This document shows positions 49,993 through 60,026 of a DNA stretch of 64,000 bases, piece after piece. How positions within the stretch are numbered: the stretch's first letter is position 1; each line of letters begins with the position of its first letter. The notes beneath the pieces are model-generated. The model was not told the DNA's origin. It saw nothing but the letters and a program-made list of their open reading frames with translations, and did no database searches. The stretch is from the NCBI RefSeq assembly GCF_026262505.1, contig NC_067203.1:17248392-17312391 (forward strand), in the 5' to 3' direction. This stretch comes from Trichomonas vaginalis G3 (lineage: Eukaryota > Parabasalia > Trichomonadida > Trichomonadidae). Position numbers and translations under genes: made by a program.

Positions 49993-52809
49993 ATGTTTTC
50001 GGGGAGAGATAGGTCAGATCCTACATTCTCGCAACCTTCCAGCCGGACATCATCACCAAGTAGTGCTAGAAGAGCAGTAGTTGTAAAAAAGCGCAACTCA
50101 AGCCTTAAATCAACAGCATCTAGTCCATATGAAGCTGAAAAAAAGGTATTTTACGAAAAAGAATATATAATGAAAGAGGTTGAATCAGAACAAGCCGAAG
50201 TAAAGAAATTAAGAAAGGAAGTTGCTTCGTTACAAAAACAAGTAAATTCAAAACTTTCATCAATGGAAGAAAAAACTCGTTCGGATAAATTATATGTTCA
50301 ACATTTTCCAGAATCAAAAGAATTGAAATTACAACTTGAAATAGACCAAATTCAAAAAGATATATCTGCAATGAACGAAGAAAGCGAAAATCAAAATACC
50401 AAAATACAGCAATTACAACAATTTGCGCATAAAACTGCACTAGAGGAATTCAGACAAAGCGTTGAAGACTATCAAACCTTATTACATAAAGAGACCGAAG
50501 TTTACAAACAAAAACAAGCAGATTTACTTAAATTCCAACGTAAAGTTGAAGAATTCAAGACATCCAAACTCTTTCAAGCTGTTGATAAACAAAGTCAATA
50601 TATCAAAGCCTTAAAACGCGAAGTTCAAAAAAGAATGCAAGAATTTACTGGTCTTAAACAAAAGCAAGAGACTTTCAAAGCTGGAATTACAGATGTTGAA
50701 AATCAACCTGAAATTATTGATTTAAAGCGGGAGCTTCAAAAGAAAAAGAATCACCAACAACAAAGACAGGCTGAATTGGATAATATTATGCGAAATTACA
50801 GATACGAAGAGCAAATTGAACGTCAAATTGTAAATCATCAAAGGGAACAAAATAAGAAACAAGCAGCTATACAGAAAGAAGAAGAAAAGAAGAAATGGAA
50901 GCCACCACCAAAGAAGGCTACAAGGCCTAAATCATCATTAAGTTCCACACCTCAAATTCCTGAAATAGAAAATATTGAGATGGATGAAAAATGCATGGTA
51001 TTATTCAATGGATTTGATCCATCAATAGACAGGAATGAATTGATACAACTTATATCAAACGGTTATCAACTTAAAGGTTTGACAATGAATACAGATGACT
51101 TACATACAGCCTGTGCTCAATATAGTAATGAAGATGAGGCAAAGAGAGTTGCAGCAGATCTTAATGATAAAGAATTCAAGGGAAATCCTCTAATTGCAAT
51201 TTATGCATATCAACCAGAGTCAGAAAAGATCTATCCATCCTTGGAAACTGCCGACAAAGCTGAATCTAGTAAAAGCCAGCTTGAAGAGCCTAAGAAAGAA
51301 GAAGAACACCAAAATGAAGAAAAACAGCATCATGAAGAAGAAGCAAAGAATGAAGAAAAGCCTAAAGATAATGGCCATGAAAAGGAAACAAAGGATGAAG
51401 AGCAAAATCTATCACTTTCCAACGTAATTACAAAGAAACTTGATGAAAAACAAGAAGAAAAAGAAAACGAAGAAAACTCCGAAGAGAAGCCAAAGCAAAA
51501 CGAGCAGCCTAAAGAAGAAAAGAAAGAAAAACTTTCTCTTGTTGATGCAATTAATAATCAACTTGAAGATCAACAAGAAAAAGAAGAGGAAAAGCCAGAA
51601 CCAAAGCAAGAAGAAAAGGAATCTAAACATGAGGAAGAAAACCTTTCTCTTTCGAATATTATCACCAAAAAACTTGAAAAAGACCAAGAAGAGAAAGAAA
51701 ATGAAGACAAATCTGATGAGGAGCCAAAGAAGACTGAAGAACCTAAAGAAGAGAAAGAAAAACTATCTCTTGTCGATGCAATTAATAATCAACTCGAAAA
51801 CCAACAAGAAAAGAAAGAAGAAACACCGGAACCTAAACCAGAAGAAAAGGTAGAAGAGCCAAAGCCGGAAACTCCATCATTATCCATTGTTAATGCAATT
51901 AATAAGCAATTAGAAGAGCAACAAAAGGAAAAAGAAGCAGAAGAACATCATGAAGAACTAACTCCAACACAACCAGAGCCATCAAAGGAAGAAGATTCGT
52001 CAAGGCTTAAATCCAAAGAATTAATTCAGGAAAAAGTCGAAGATATTGATAATTCAAACAAAGAAGAAGAAAAGGATGAAACTGCTCAAGAAAGATCACC
52101 AGAAAAACCTTTATCTTTAAACATTGATATTGGAAAACTTCAAGCTCCCAAAGAAGAGGAAAATAAAGATTCTGAAACAGAAGAAAAAGACAAATCTGAT
52201 CTTGAAGATGATTTCGAAGAAGAAAAGGAAGAGAAAACACCTTTGAAATTAAACATTGATATTGGAAAACTCGGAAGCCCTGAAGGAATTAAGGAACAAA
52301 GCAGCGATTCTTCATTGCAAAAGAGGGTTTCGTTCAAGGATGTCGTTGGAGGAATACCTGCAAACTATGTTCCACCTAATTCTGCAAGACCTGACGATGA
52401 AGAAGAGGAAGAAAAAGATGTTAAACCAGATGATGACTCTTCTGATTTCGAAAGCGATAATTCGGATGTTGAGCCAATGAAAGATGACGATGATTTTGAG
52501 GAGCCACCAAAATCACCAGATACAACACTCACCGGCCTATTTAACAAGAAAGAACAAAGTGATGACGACTTCGAAGACGACGAAATCAAATCTGCCAGAA
52601 AAGATGAGGAGAATGAAAAGAAAGAACACGAAGAAGAGGAAGAAGAAGAGAAGCCTAAACAGACCCCAGCAATTACAAAGGGTGAAATCGCTGAAATATT
52701 AAATAATGCTTTATTAAGTGCTCTAAATAAGAAGCCGCAGCAGCAAGCTCCGCCTCAAAACACATCGATTGATGATGACGAACTACAAAAAGAACTTTTC
52801 GGCAAATAA
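49993..52809 (+). CDS. Acidic coiled-coil protein with RRM-like segment and repeated LSL motifs
   Basis: 938 aa from the ATG at 49993 (the TTG before it is not credible). The N-terminus (residues 1-45) is basic and Ser/Arg-rich. A coiled coil spans about 45-310. A compact segment at about 334-410 (CMVLFNGFDPSIDRNELIQL to EFKGNPLIAIYAYQ) has the length and strand-helix order of an RRM, though the RNP aromatic residues are weak. From about 420 to 660 a Glu/Lys-rich region carries five copies of LS(L/I)xxxIxxxL spaced 38-42 residues: LSLSNVITKKL, LSLVDAINNQL, LSLSNIITKKL, LSLVDAINNQL, LSIVNAINKQL. Two copies of LNIDIGKL follow, and at the end ITKGEIAEILNNALLSALN. Such regular short helices in a disordered acidic chain suggest multivalent partner docking. 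Partner and function unknown. Confidence 0.75.
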   Translation: MFSGRDRSDPTFSQPSSRTSSPSSARRAVVVKKRNSSLKSTASSPYEAEKKVFYEKEYIMKEVESEQAEVKKLRKEVASLQKQVNSKLSSMEEKTRSDKLYVQHFPESKELKLQLEIDQIQKDISAMNEESENQNTKIQQLQQFAHKTALEEFRQSVEDYQTLLHKETEVYKQKQADLLKFQRKVEEFKTSKLFQAVDKQSQYIKALKREVQKRMQEFTGLKQKQETFKAGITDVENQPEIIDLKRELQKKKNHQQQRQAELDNIMRNYRYEEQIERQIVNHQREQNKKQAAIQKEEEKKKWKPPPKKATRPKSSLSSTPQIPEIENIEMDEKCMVLFNGFDPSIDRNELIQLISNGYQLKGLTMNTDDLHTACAQYSNEDEAKRVAADLNDKEFKGNPLIAIYAYQPESEKIYPSLETADKAESSKSQLEEPKKEEEHQNEEKQHHEEEAKNEEKPKDNGHEKETKDEEQNLSLSNVITKKLDEKQEEKENEENSEEKPKQNEQPKEEKKEKLSLVDAINNQLEDQQEKEEEKPEPKQEEKESKHEEENLSLSNIITKKLEKDQEEKENEDKSDEEPKKTEEPKEEKEKLSLVDAINNQLENQQEKKEETPEPKPEEKVEEPKPETPSLSIVNAINKQLEEQQKEKEAEEHHEELTPTQPEPSKEEDSSRLKSKELIQEKVEDIDNSNKEEEKDETAQERSPEKPLSLNIDIGKLQAPKEEENKDSETEEKDKSDLEDDFEEEKEEKTPLKLNIDIGKLGSPEGIKEQSSDSSLQKRVSFKDVVGGIPANYVPPNSARPDDEEEEEKDVKPDDDSSDFESDNSDVEPMKDDDDFEEPPKSPDTTLTGLFNKKEQSDDDFEDDEIKSARKDEENEKKEHEEEEEEEKPKQTPAITKGEIAEILNNALLSALNKKPQQQAPPQNTSIDDDELQKELFGK

Positions 52810-52959
52810 TTAATTATTTTTCATTTTATTATTGGAAGAATTTATTTAGTAAACTGATATTTGTTTGTTTGATGAAAAGGTCCATATGTTTTTTGATTTA
52901 TCTAAAATAATATTATTATCTGTGAGTAGTAGTATATGTTGAAGGGTTGTGTGACTTTT
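52810..52959. other. Junction between host gene and virus-like element
   Basis: About 150 bases after the last host stop. I cannot fix the exact insertion point; no clear direct repeat is visible from this side because the other end lies outside the window. Confidence 0.35.
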
Positions 52960-52967
52960 TTTGTAAA

Positions 52968-53152
52968 CGTAAGAATTCATACAATATTGAACGATTTTGT
53001 ATCATTTTTTTTAACATATGAAGTAAAAAATGTATGATTCTTACGGTTTTTATTCTTACGTTTTTGAATAAATCAAGATTTAAAAAATTGACTTCTTACG
53101 TAAAATTAAAACTAAGTTAAATTTATTTTTTTTTATTTTTTTAATTCGTAAG
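52968..53152. repeat. CGTAAG/CTTACG cluster at the left end of the element
   Basis: The hexamer CGTAAG or its complement occurs at 52968-52973, 53040-53045, 53055-53060, 53095-53100 and 53147-53152. The first and second lie in a 14-15-bp imperfect inverted repeat (52968-52982 with 53032-53045), and TTACGTAA at 53097-53104 is a palindrome. This may be part of a terminal repeat or an end-binding site of the element; the right end needed for comparison is outside the window. Confidence 0.55.
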
Positions 53153-53155
53153 AAA

Positions 53156-53520
53156 ATGAGTGGATCAAGATTCGTAACCGTCAATCAATTAATGGATGCT
53201 CTTTCACCAATTCTTGAAAATGTTAAACAAGTAGATGTTTATTTCGATGATTATGTAGAAAGTTTATATTATAAAGGTAAGTTTAATATTAAACCTATTG
53301 CTTTTGCATTTGATAATAAATTAATTGAAAATGCAAAAATTTGGGAATTAATTCCGAATATTGAATTTATAACAAATATTAATGATAAATGGTTTAAACG
53401 AATTCCAACCACAAAAGTTCTTTGTAAATTAATGATCAAACTGAGGAAAAAGAATTTAACGGGTTTAAATATCATCCAAATAAAGTTTCAGAACTAGAAA
53501 ATGAAAAACTTCAGAAAAAA
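53156..53520 (+). pseudogene. Element gene, unknown (fossil part)
   Basis: First rightward gene region of the element, beginning MSGSRFVTVNQLMDALSPIL after a T-rich tract and CGTAAGAAA. The visible part is about 110 residues with alternating hydrophobic strands; no family recognised. Degraded. Confidence 0.4.
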
Positions 53521-53780
53521 TTAAACGATAGAACTTTCAAATGATCGTATTGAAAAAATAAATAAACTAGCAGAAGTTGCATTTAATAATGAAATATTTG
53601 ATGAATATAACTTGAACTCAGTGATGGGTTTTAAGGACCCGGGCTCAACGAGTCATGATTTATGAAATCAATTATCTGATTTACTCTTTCTTCAATCTCT
53701 TCTATTCTTTTTGTTAAATCATCTATTTTCATTAATGAGGTGATTCTTGATTGAGGAATAGATTTCAAACTAACACTCCT

Positions 53781-54011
53781 TTATATTTTTGAAATTTTGA
53801 ATCCATCAATTTTAAACATTTTATTCAATTTACATGTTGTCAATTCTTCAAATAATTTTTTATTATTAGCATAATAGTCATTAAATTCTTCAACAGATGA
53901 AAAAATTTTTATTTCAGTAATTGGTTTAACAACGTTTATTTTTTGTTGAACATTTTCACTTTCATTTATTTCTTCCTCCTCTGTTTTATTTATTTTTAAA
54001 ATTGGTTTCAT
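53781..54011 (-). CDS. Small acidic element protein, unknown (fossil part)
   Basis: 76 aa on the minus strand, beginning MKPILKINKTEEEEINESEN, with an acidic N-terminus and a helical remainder (EFNDYYANNKKLFEELTTC). No family recognised. It lies inside the element between rightward gene regions. The small size leaves it uncertain. Confidence 0.35.
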   Translation of the reverse strand: MKPILKINKTEEEEINESENVQQKINVVKPITEIKIFSSVEEFNDYYANNKKLFEELTTCKLNKMFKIDGFKISKI

Positions 54012-54076
54012 TTATCATTAAATAAAAATTAGAATATAAGTGATGAAATATATTTTTAATTAATATTAAATCAGAA

Positions 54077-54312
54077 ATGGCGGCAGGATTCTTTAAAAAA
54101 TTATGGAATGGAATTAAGAAAGCTGCGGGTTGGGTTTATAAAAGATTATTAAACCCGTTGCAAACTTTTTGGCACCAGTAGCGAAAACGGCAGGAACTAT
54201 CATAGGTGGAGTATTAGGTACTAAAGCAGGTAATCCAGCGATGGGAGCACAAGCAGGTAACGCAATTGGTGGAATTGCTGAAGGAATACTTAATAAAATA
54301 GGAGGTAAATAG
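54077..54312 (+). pseudogene. Small amphipathic element protein A (fossil part)
   Basis: Begins MAAGFFKKLWNGIKKAAGW, a strongly amphipathic basic helix, and ends in a Gly/Ala-rich hydrophobic segment (TIIGGVLGTKAGNPAMGAQA). Such a helix plus small hydrophobic tail recalls membrane-active or minor virion proteins. It faces a related gene (54337-54551) on the other strand. Degraded; role inferred only. Confidence 0.4.
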
Positions 54313-54336
54313 TGGAAAAATAAATAAATATTATTT

Positions 54337-54551
54337 TTATCTTAGTATCGGTTGTAGTCTTTGATAAACTTTTTCTCCTTTATTTAATATTTCTCTTATT
54401 GGGGCGGCTTTTGGTGTTATTGATTCAGCAATGTCACTAATTGCTTCTTTATTCTTAAATATCCAATTTGCTCCTTTCTTCATTGTTTCCCAAACTTTAT
54501 GCGCTCCTCTTTTTACTTTATCCACAGTTTCTTAAATATACCTGCAGCCAT
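54337..54551 (-). pseudogene. Small amphipathic element protein B (fossil part)
   Basis: Minus-strand region whose start (MAAGIFKKLW) matches that of the neighbouring convergent gene, followed by a second basic amphipathic helix (GAHKVWETMKKGANWIFKNK) and a helical tail ending YQRLQPILR. The two make a convergent pair of related small proteins, probably from duplication with inversion. Degraded; function unknown. Confidence 0.4.
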
Positions 54552-54621
54552 AGTTGATTATTTCATTAAAATTAAAAATTCATTTTCATCTTTTAATTTT
54601 GATTTTTTTATTTAATAATAA

Positions 54622-56260
54622 ATGACGACTAACTATTTGGTGCCAAACACTAAACCGATTAATGGAAATGTGTTTCATTCATTCGAAAAGATAAATGAAA
54701 TATTCGCGAAGAATGATGGTAGAAGATATTATAGAGAACTTGAAAGTTCATGCTATGACTCTGATACTCCATATTTTGATGATAAACAAACTCATTTAAG
54801 AATTACAAATCCAGCTCATGATGTGAATCAATTAGGTGACACATATATTAAACGCAAAGTTAAAGCAACTCTAGTTTCAAATAAAGCTTTCACATGTGAT
54901 GCCGCTTTTAAATGCATGCGTTTATTCATTGGTTACAAATCATCAAATCAAAACTTTAAACAATTAGAAGTAGAAACTGAAAGAGGTGATGCCGGTTATC
55001 TTCAGATGGATTGCGCCCGTGAATCTTTTGCATTTGCAACATATAAACCAAAATCAGAAAGGAAAGTTAAAAAGTTTGTTCATTCGTTATATAATAATGT
55101 TCAAAAATATGATAACTCAGTATGTGGTAAATATATTGACCCTTCAGAAGTTTTCAAGAAAGCAAATGAAGAAGTTGATGTCACTTTTGATATGATTATT
55201 CCGGTAAATGATTTGTTAGCATTTCAGGCGTTCGATGATTATCCTAAATCATTGGTGAAATCATTCTTAAATATTATGTTTTCAGGGATACTTTAGTATT
55301 TTGTCAGGTTGACCCGTTAAGAGTTGCTGATTTACAAAATTACGTTTATGAAAAGATAACTGATGAAAATTATGAAAAGATTATGAATCATGTTTATAAA
55401 TATGATCGCAAATTCCAACAAATCGGACTTCCTGCCAAAATTAATTACAAGCTTAGCCGCTACATCTGCTGACGCAACAGTTGATGACGTTATTATTTCA
55501 TGCACAAAGATGGAAGTTTTAGAGGATAAATGCATTACACCAGGATACGGTTTAATTGAAGAATCAGTTAAAGCAATACCACGTTTATTTAGTAAGGAAG
55601 ATCCATTCCTGATTCCAGCTCAACATATTGACGTTCGTTCACTAAATGGAGGTTGCATCACTCCTGAAGGTATTAGCTCAGATTTCTCATACGCTCTTCA
55701 TAATGTTACAGATGTTGTGTTAACATTTCCAAAGAATGCAATGCAAAGAACAGTTTTAGAAAATCCAATGCTTCGAGGTCTTCAGGTCACTATAGATTCC
55801 AGAAACTTCCCCGATCAAGCGATGACCACAGTGGGCGACATATTCTTTACACGTATGCTTCAAGCTTCTGATTTAGATGGAGTGAATGAATGCACAGAAG
55901 AATACGAGGACTCATTAACTAGACCACTGAATGATGATAATGGCATACCATTAGCTAGAACATGGAAAGACCAAACTTCATTCTTATGCACTATTCCAGT
56001 TCAACGTGATGGAGCGGGTATATTCTTTGATGGATTAGAAACTTTCAACTCACAAGTTACAGTACAAGTGAAAGCTTATCCAATCATTCAGGGTGAAAAT
56101 GACACTTACTGTTCAAAGTGACAAATCCTCCTCAGGTTTGGTTTACTAGGACTACGTATTGGACATGGACACCGGATGAAGGTTTGAAATATCATCCAAC
56201 AGGTACACCACCACAGTATAGAAGTTCATATGATGAAATATTGATGAATAGAAATGTTTA
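54622..56260 (+). pseudogene. Major-capsid-like region (fossil part)
   Basis: About 1.6 kb of beta-rich coding sequence, the right size for a double-jelly-roll major capsid protein. Recognisable stretches include HDVNQLGDTYIKRKVKATLV, MRLFIGYKSSNQ, GYLQMDCARESFAF and VCGKYIDPSEVFKK. The GYLQ..AARE(S/G)FA and HSLY(N/E)N patterns recur in capsid proteins of trichomonad Maverick-type elements as I recall them. It is followed at once by the packaging ATPase region, the usual neighbour. It starts after a T-rich tract and TAATAAATG. Degraded. The capsid assignment rests on size, position and remembered motifs rather than on a search. Confidence 0.55.
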
Positions 56261-56284
56261 AAATTATAAATTTATTTTTGATTA

Positions 56285-57100
56285 AATGGATTTAAATTCA
56301 ATTCTGAAGAATTAACAGATGTATATAATACATACGTAGATGATATGATTAATGAAGCATTGAGTGATAATAAAAATGCTCTATCTAAGGAAAAATTAAT
56401 GAAAATTCCATATTCTGAATGTTACTTAAATTCAATCACTGCAGCAATTGGTAAACAAAATAAAGGTAAAACATTAACGATATTAAAACAAATTATCATT
56501 ATTGCTAACACTTCCCCCATTCACATGTGTTAATTTATATCAACCGTTCAGGTTCACCTTCAGATGATACATTTGAATCTTTAAAGCATTTAATCAAAAT
56601 TCCAATTATTTATTTATCACAAGAAGAAGCAGAAGATTATTTAAAAAACTTTTTAATGTATAAAGAATTATATAATACAATCAAGAAGCAAGGATTAGAG
56701 GATAAAATTATTGATAAACAACGGGATGAATTATTTGAAACACTTTCTATTTCAAATTTTGATAGAGAATTTTTGCATTCACTCATTTTTCTAGATGATG
56801 CGTGAAATCAAAACTAATAACTAATGAGAAATCATATTTTAATCAATTATTAACTCAATGTCGACACATTCAGTGTTCATTCTTTATGGCTGTTCAATAC
56901 TTTAAAGCATTAAGCACAAACATTAAATCAAACCTGTCCACCCTTTTCATTTTCAGTGGTTTAGTCGTCAACAGTTGAACGTTATGCTTTATCAAGTGAA
57001 TTTACCAATGAGCATTAATGAACTTTACACACAATATCAACAATTAGGTGAACATGGAAAAATAATAGTTGATTTAAATAAAGGTTCCATTAAATTTGAT
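56285..57100 (+). pseudogene. A32/FtsK-type packaging ATPase region (fossil part)
   Basis: About 250 codons of coding sequence. A Walker A (GKQNKGKT, near 56450-56475) and a Walker B-like hydrophobic strand with LIFLDDA near 56785-56805 are visible, with helical sequence rich in Lys and Glu between them, as in the genome-packaging ATPases of Polintons and large DNA viruses. In such viruses the enzyme pumps DNA into the capsid; its place next to the capsid region fits. Degraded. Confidence 0.6.
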
Positions 57101-57143
57101 TAACTTTTTATAATTAATTTTTATTTTTTATTTATAATTAAAC

Positions 57144-58085
57144 ATGACAGAAATAGCAAATCTTCTACAGGTTCCATTAAAACAAGGACAAACAAAAAGG
57201 GTGCATATAATAGAACTATGAAAGTTCCAGACGGAATGAAAGAATTAGTCCACATTGTTGCCGGTCTTCAAAAGATGTTAAACAAATGAGAAACGTTTTA
57301 ACATTACCAGAAGCTCAAGCATATGCCAAACGTCATGGACCAAATTGGGAAGCACATGAAGCAGACATTACAGGACCAAATGGAAAACCTGATGGTATAA
57401 ATGAAGTTTTCGTTACTGATGGTCAAGGAAATATTAAAGTCATAAATGGGTATAAATTAACAATGACGGATTATCCTAAACGTAAAGCATATAATGAATG
57501 TTATCCTATGCAATTTGATGAAAATGGAAAAGCTGTTAAACAATACATTGGAGAAGGTGAAAATGGTCCAATTATTCATACCATCTTATTCCATATTCTT
57601 ATTTCAATGAAGAATTAAATGCTGTTGAAGAGGGACCGGATGGATTACCACGATATGTTAATCAGTTTGATGGTCAATATGCATATTTGAGACCTGAAAT
57701 TCCAGCTAAGAAATTCTTTAAAGTTGCTTTATTCGATCCAGTGTTCAATGAACAGAAAGAAGCAATGAAAGCAGAATTTAAACCAATTCAAGTGGCAAGA
57801 ATTTCTTCATCTTCACTTTCAGAAGCGTTCAAGGAATTGATAAAGAAACCACTTTATTCTCAACAAGGTTATAACTTTGATTTAATTAAAGAAAGTGATA
57901 GACGTAAATTAGAAAAATCAGATGGTTTTAAGAATGCATGTAATGAAATGATTAAAGATATTGTAAATGATAAAATAAGACTGGAAGAAACTCAAAGCAA
58001 TATCAATAACATAATTGGTGCAGTTACAAAGAAAGTATAAGCAAACAAGGATGAACCTTGGGATATTACCGTAACAACTAAATAA
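57144..58085 (+). pseudogene. Element protein, unknown, possibly structural (fossil part)
   Basis: Starts [20 protein letters not shown] after a T-rich tract. Well-composed sequence follows (AYAKRHGPNWEAHEADITGP, then VFVTDGQGNIKVINGYKLT and RPEIPAKKFFKVALFDPVFN), ending in a helical, lysine-rich part. The asparagine/glycine-rich turns suggest a beta-rich virion protein, such as a minor capsid protein, but no family is recognised. Degraded. Confidence 0.45.
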
Positions 58086-58123
58086 AACTTTAAATATATT
58101 TTTCTTTTTTTATTCGATTATAA

Positions 58124-58330
58124 ATGAGAAGACGTTTCACTAGTCAAAAGAACACTAACGCAAAAGCAGAGATTACGGTTGGTTATAACGTAAATGATGA
58201 TAAATCACGAATTATTCAAAATGTTAAAGTTAATGTTAGTCCTGAATTAACAAGGTCAGCAACTCAACCAAATTTATTAACTCGTGACTTACCGAAAAAG
58301 GAGGAGGGCAAAATAAAAAGAAGATGAACC
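58124..58330 (+). CDS. Small basic element protein, unknown (fossil part)
   Basis: 67 aa beginning MRRRFTSQKNTNAKAEITVG, basic at both ends, after a T-rich tract and ATTATAAATG. No motif. Together with the next region it may be the remains of one longer gene; this is not certain. Confidence 0.35.
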
Positions 58331-58460
58331 CGGTAAAGAACCTGTTGAAATTCCCACTTATCCAACATACCCCCCGCCTCTTTCATCAAACATCGAGAAC
58401 CCAGGAATCTACGATTCCAGTCGCAATGCGCCATATAAAATAGACATTAATTCTGAATTA

Positions 58461-58802
58461 ATGAAAATTTACCGTGATATAATAACTGATAATTATGATT
58501 CAATAATAAATTTAATTGACCAATCCGGTTTAATTATTTTACCTTATGAATCATTAATTCACATTATCGCCATTCTTTGTGATGTTCAAGATTCAGACGT
58601 TAAGATTCAATTTTTCATAGATGATGAGGTTTCATGCTGCGGAACAGTTGCAAAAATAAATCCTATAAAGGATATTAGCACAATTAAGATATCAAAGAAC
58701 GGAACAACAACTGAACTTCATTTAACTTATAATGATATTTATAATAAAATAGTTGATGAATATAAAATATCACTTGAAAAATTCTTTGTTAAGGCTATTT
58801 AA
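58461..58802 (+). CDS. Element protein, 113 aa, unknown (fossil part)
   Basis: Open frame beginning MKIYRDIITDNYDSIINLID, mixed alpha/beta character (ILPYESLIHIIAILCDVQDS, VKIQFFIDDEVSCCGT). No family recognised. It overlaps by a few bases the end of a minus-strand region (58799), so the two are convergent. Confidence 0.4.
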   Translation: MKIYRDIITDNYDSIINLIDQSGLIILPYESLIHIIAILCDVQDSDVKIQFFIDDEVSCCGTVAKINPIKDISTIKISKNGTTTELHLTYNDIYNKIVDEYKISLEKFFVKAI

Positions 58803-59310
58803 TATTCAAGCATTAACATTATCGAATAATAATCCTTTGAATCATAATCAATAATAATTGACCTTTCACCAGTTTCTATCGTTTGTTTTATTTCTTTTTG
58901 TTCCCCACTATCTGGATCGGTCATTGTAATTGTTTTTGTTATAGTATCAGCTTTATCTTTAACTTCAATCTTTTTTCCATCGGGATATTTAAACCAAAAT
59001 TCCAAAAATTCGATATTGTCAATCTGTTCATATTTTAATCTATCAATTACATTTTTAATACCATCTGAAAATCTTATGAAATGGTCATTATATGGGTTTG
59101 ATTGAACTAAATTTGAATGAAGTGAAATATAACCGATGATGAATATGACATTGACTCATATTTTCTGAAAACACTAAAATTTATAACATGAATGAATTTC
59201 TTATTCGTTGAATTTATGAATTCTTGAGGTAATCTTATTCTAGTTTTATTTATCACTGGAAAATAACGCTTTACCATATTTTTAATCGTAATAAAAATGT
59301 CAATTATCAA
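58799..59310 (-). pseudogene. Minus-strand element region, unknown (fossil part)
   Basis: Two short protein-like stretches on the minus strand: one around 58799-59005 (FWFKYPDGKKIEVKDKADTI, acidic end with a repeated SDYYS-like pattern) and one around 59107-59310 (basic, FPVINKTRIRLPQEFINSTN). They may belong to one decayed gene. No family recognised. Confidence 0.3.
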
Positions 59311-60001
59311 TATTATTTCGAATAATAACTGTGAATTAAATTTAACAGTTAGCGGAATTTATAATGTTACTCTCGTTTCTGTGAGTGGTAAATTTAATCC
59401 CATTCTTTTAGACCCTTCAGATTATATATCATTTATTAAAGATGACCATGAAAAAACGTATGATATGTATATAAATAATGATAGCGAAATGGGATATTAA
59501 CAATTTTAAGTTATTTAAATGAATCATTTATCGTATGGTATGAAGAAAATTTTAAATCAAAACCTGATAAACTTTTTGAACTTGATGAAATAAATAACCT
59601 TATTAAATTTCCGCTGAAAATTAAATTTTGTACTCCTTCTTCGTTCATTGTTGGGGATATTAAATTTTGAAAAAGATGTTGGGGATGTTTTGTATTCTGA
59701 CACTGGTTCCAATTTCATTTTAATCAAATGTGATAAAGTTAATACCCCAATGAGATTTTCACATCAAACATTAGACCCTAACTCTTACCCATCAATACAA
59801 AACATTTTATCCATCAACTTAAACATATTTTCTTTATCATATCCGTTTCAATTATCCGGGAATTCATTTATTCTTCATTCAAAAGATTTATCAAATATTA
59901 AATTTAGAATAACCGACCTATTTGATTGTGATTTAGAATTCATGAATGAAATATTATGGCAATTTCAAATAGAAAAAATAGGTGATGAGATAACAGATTA
60001 A
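59297..60001 (+). pseudogene. Element protein, beta-rich, unknown (fossil part)
   Basis: Begins MSIINIISNNNCELNLTVSG directly after TCGTAATAAAA and a T-rich tract. Alternating hydrophobic strands (NVTLVSVSGKFNPILLDPSD; later GSNFILIKCDKVNTPMRFSH) suggest a beta-sandwich structural protein, just upstream of the fibre gene. Degraded; no family recognised. Confidence 0.4.
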
Positions 60002-60026
60002 ATATTTATTTTTAAATCGTAATAAA
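60002..60026 (+). promoter_or_regulatory. Element-type promoter before fibre gene
   Basis: TATTTATTTTTAAA followed by TCGTAATAAA directly before the ATG at 60027. Near-identical arrangements precede the starts at 59297 (TCGTAATAAAA), 53156 (TTCGTAAGAAA), 54622 (TTTAATAATAA) and 58124 (TTCGATTATAA), and a T-rich tract precedes 57144. Host genes in the window do not show it. Likely an element-specific promoter; inferred from recurrence. Confidence 0.5.

Noticed and set aside
51194-52702. Other-frame ORFs inside the acidic coiled-coil gene
   Set aside because: They arise from the GAA/AAG-rich repeats read out of frame.
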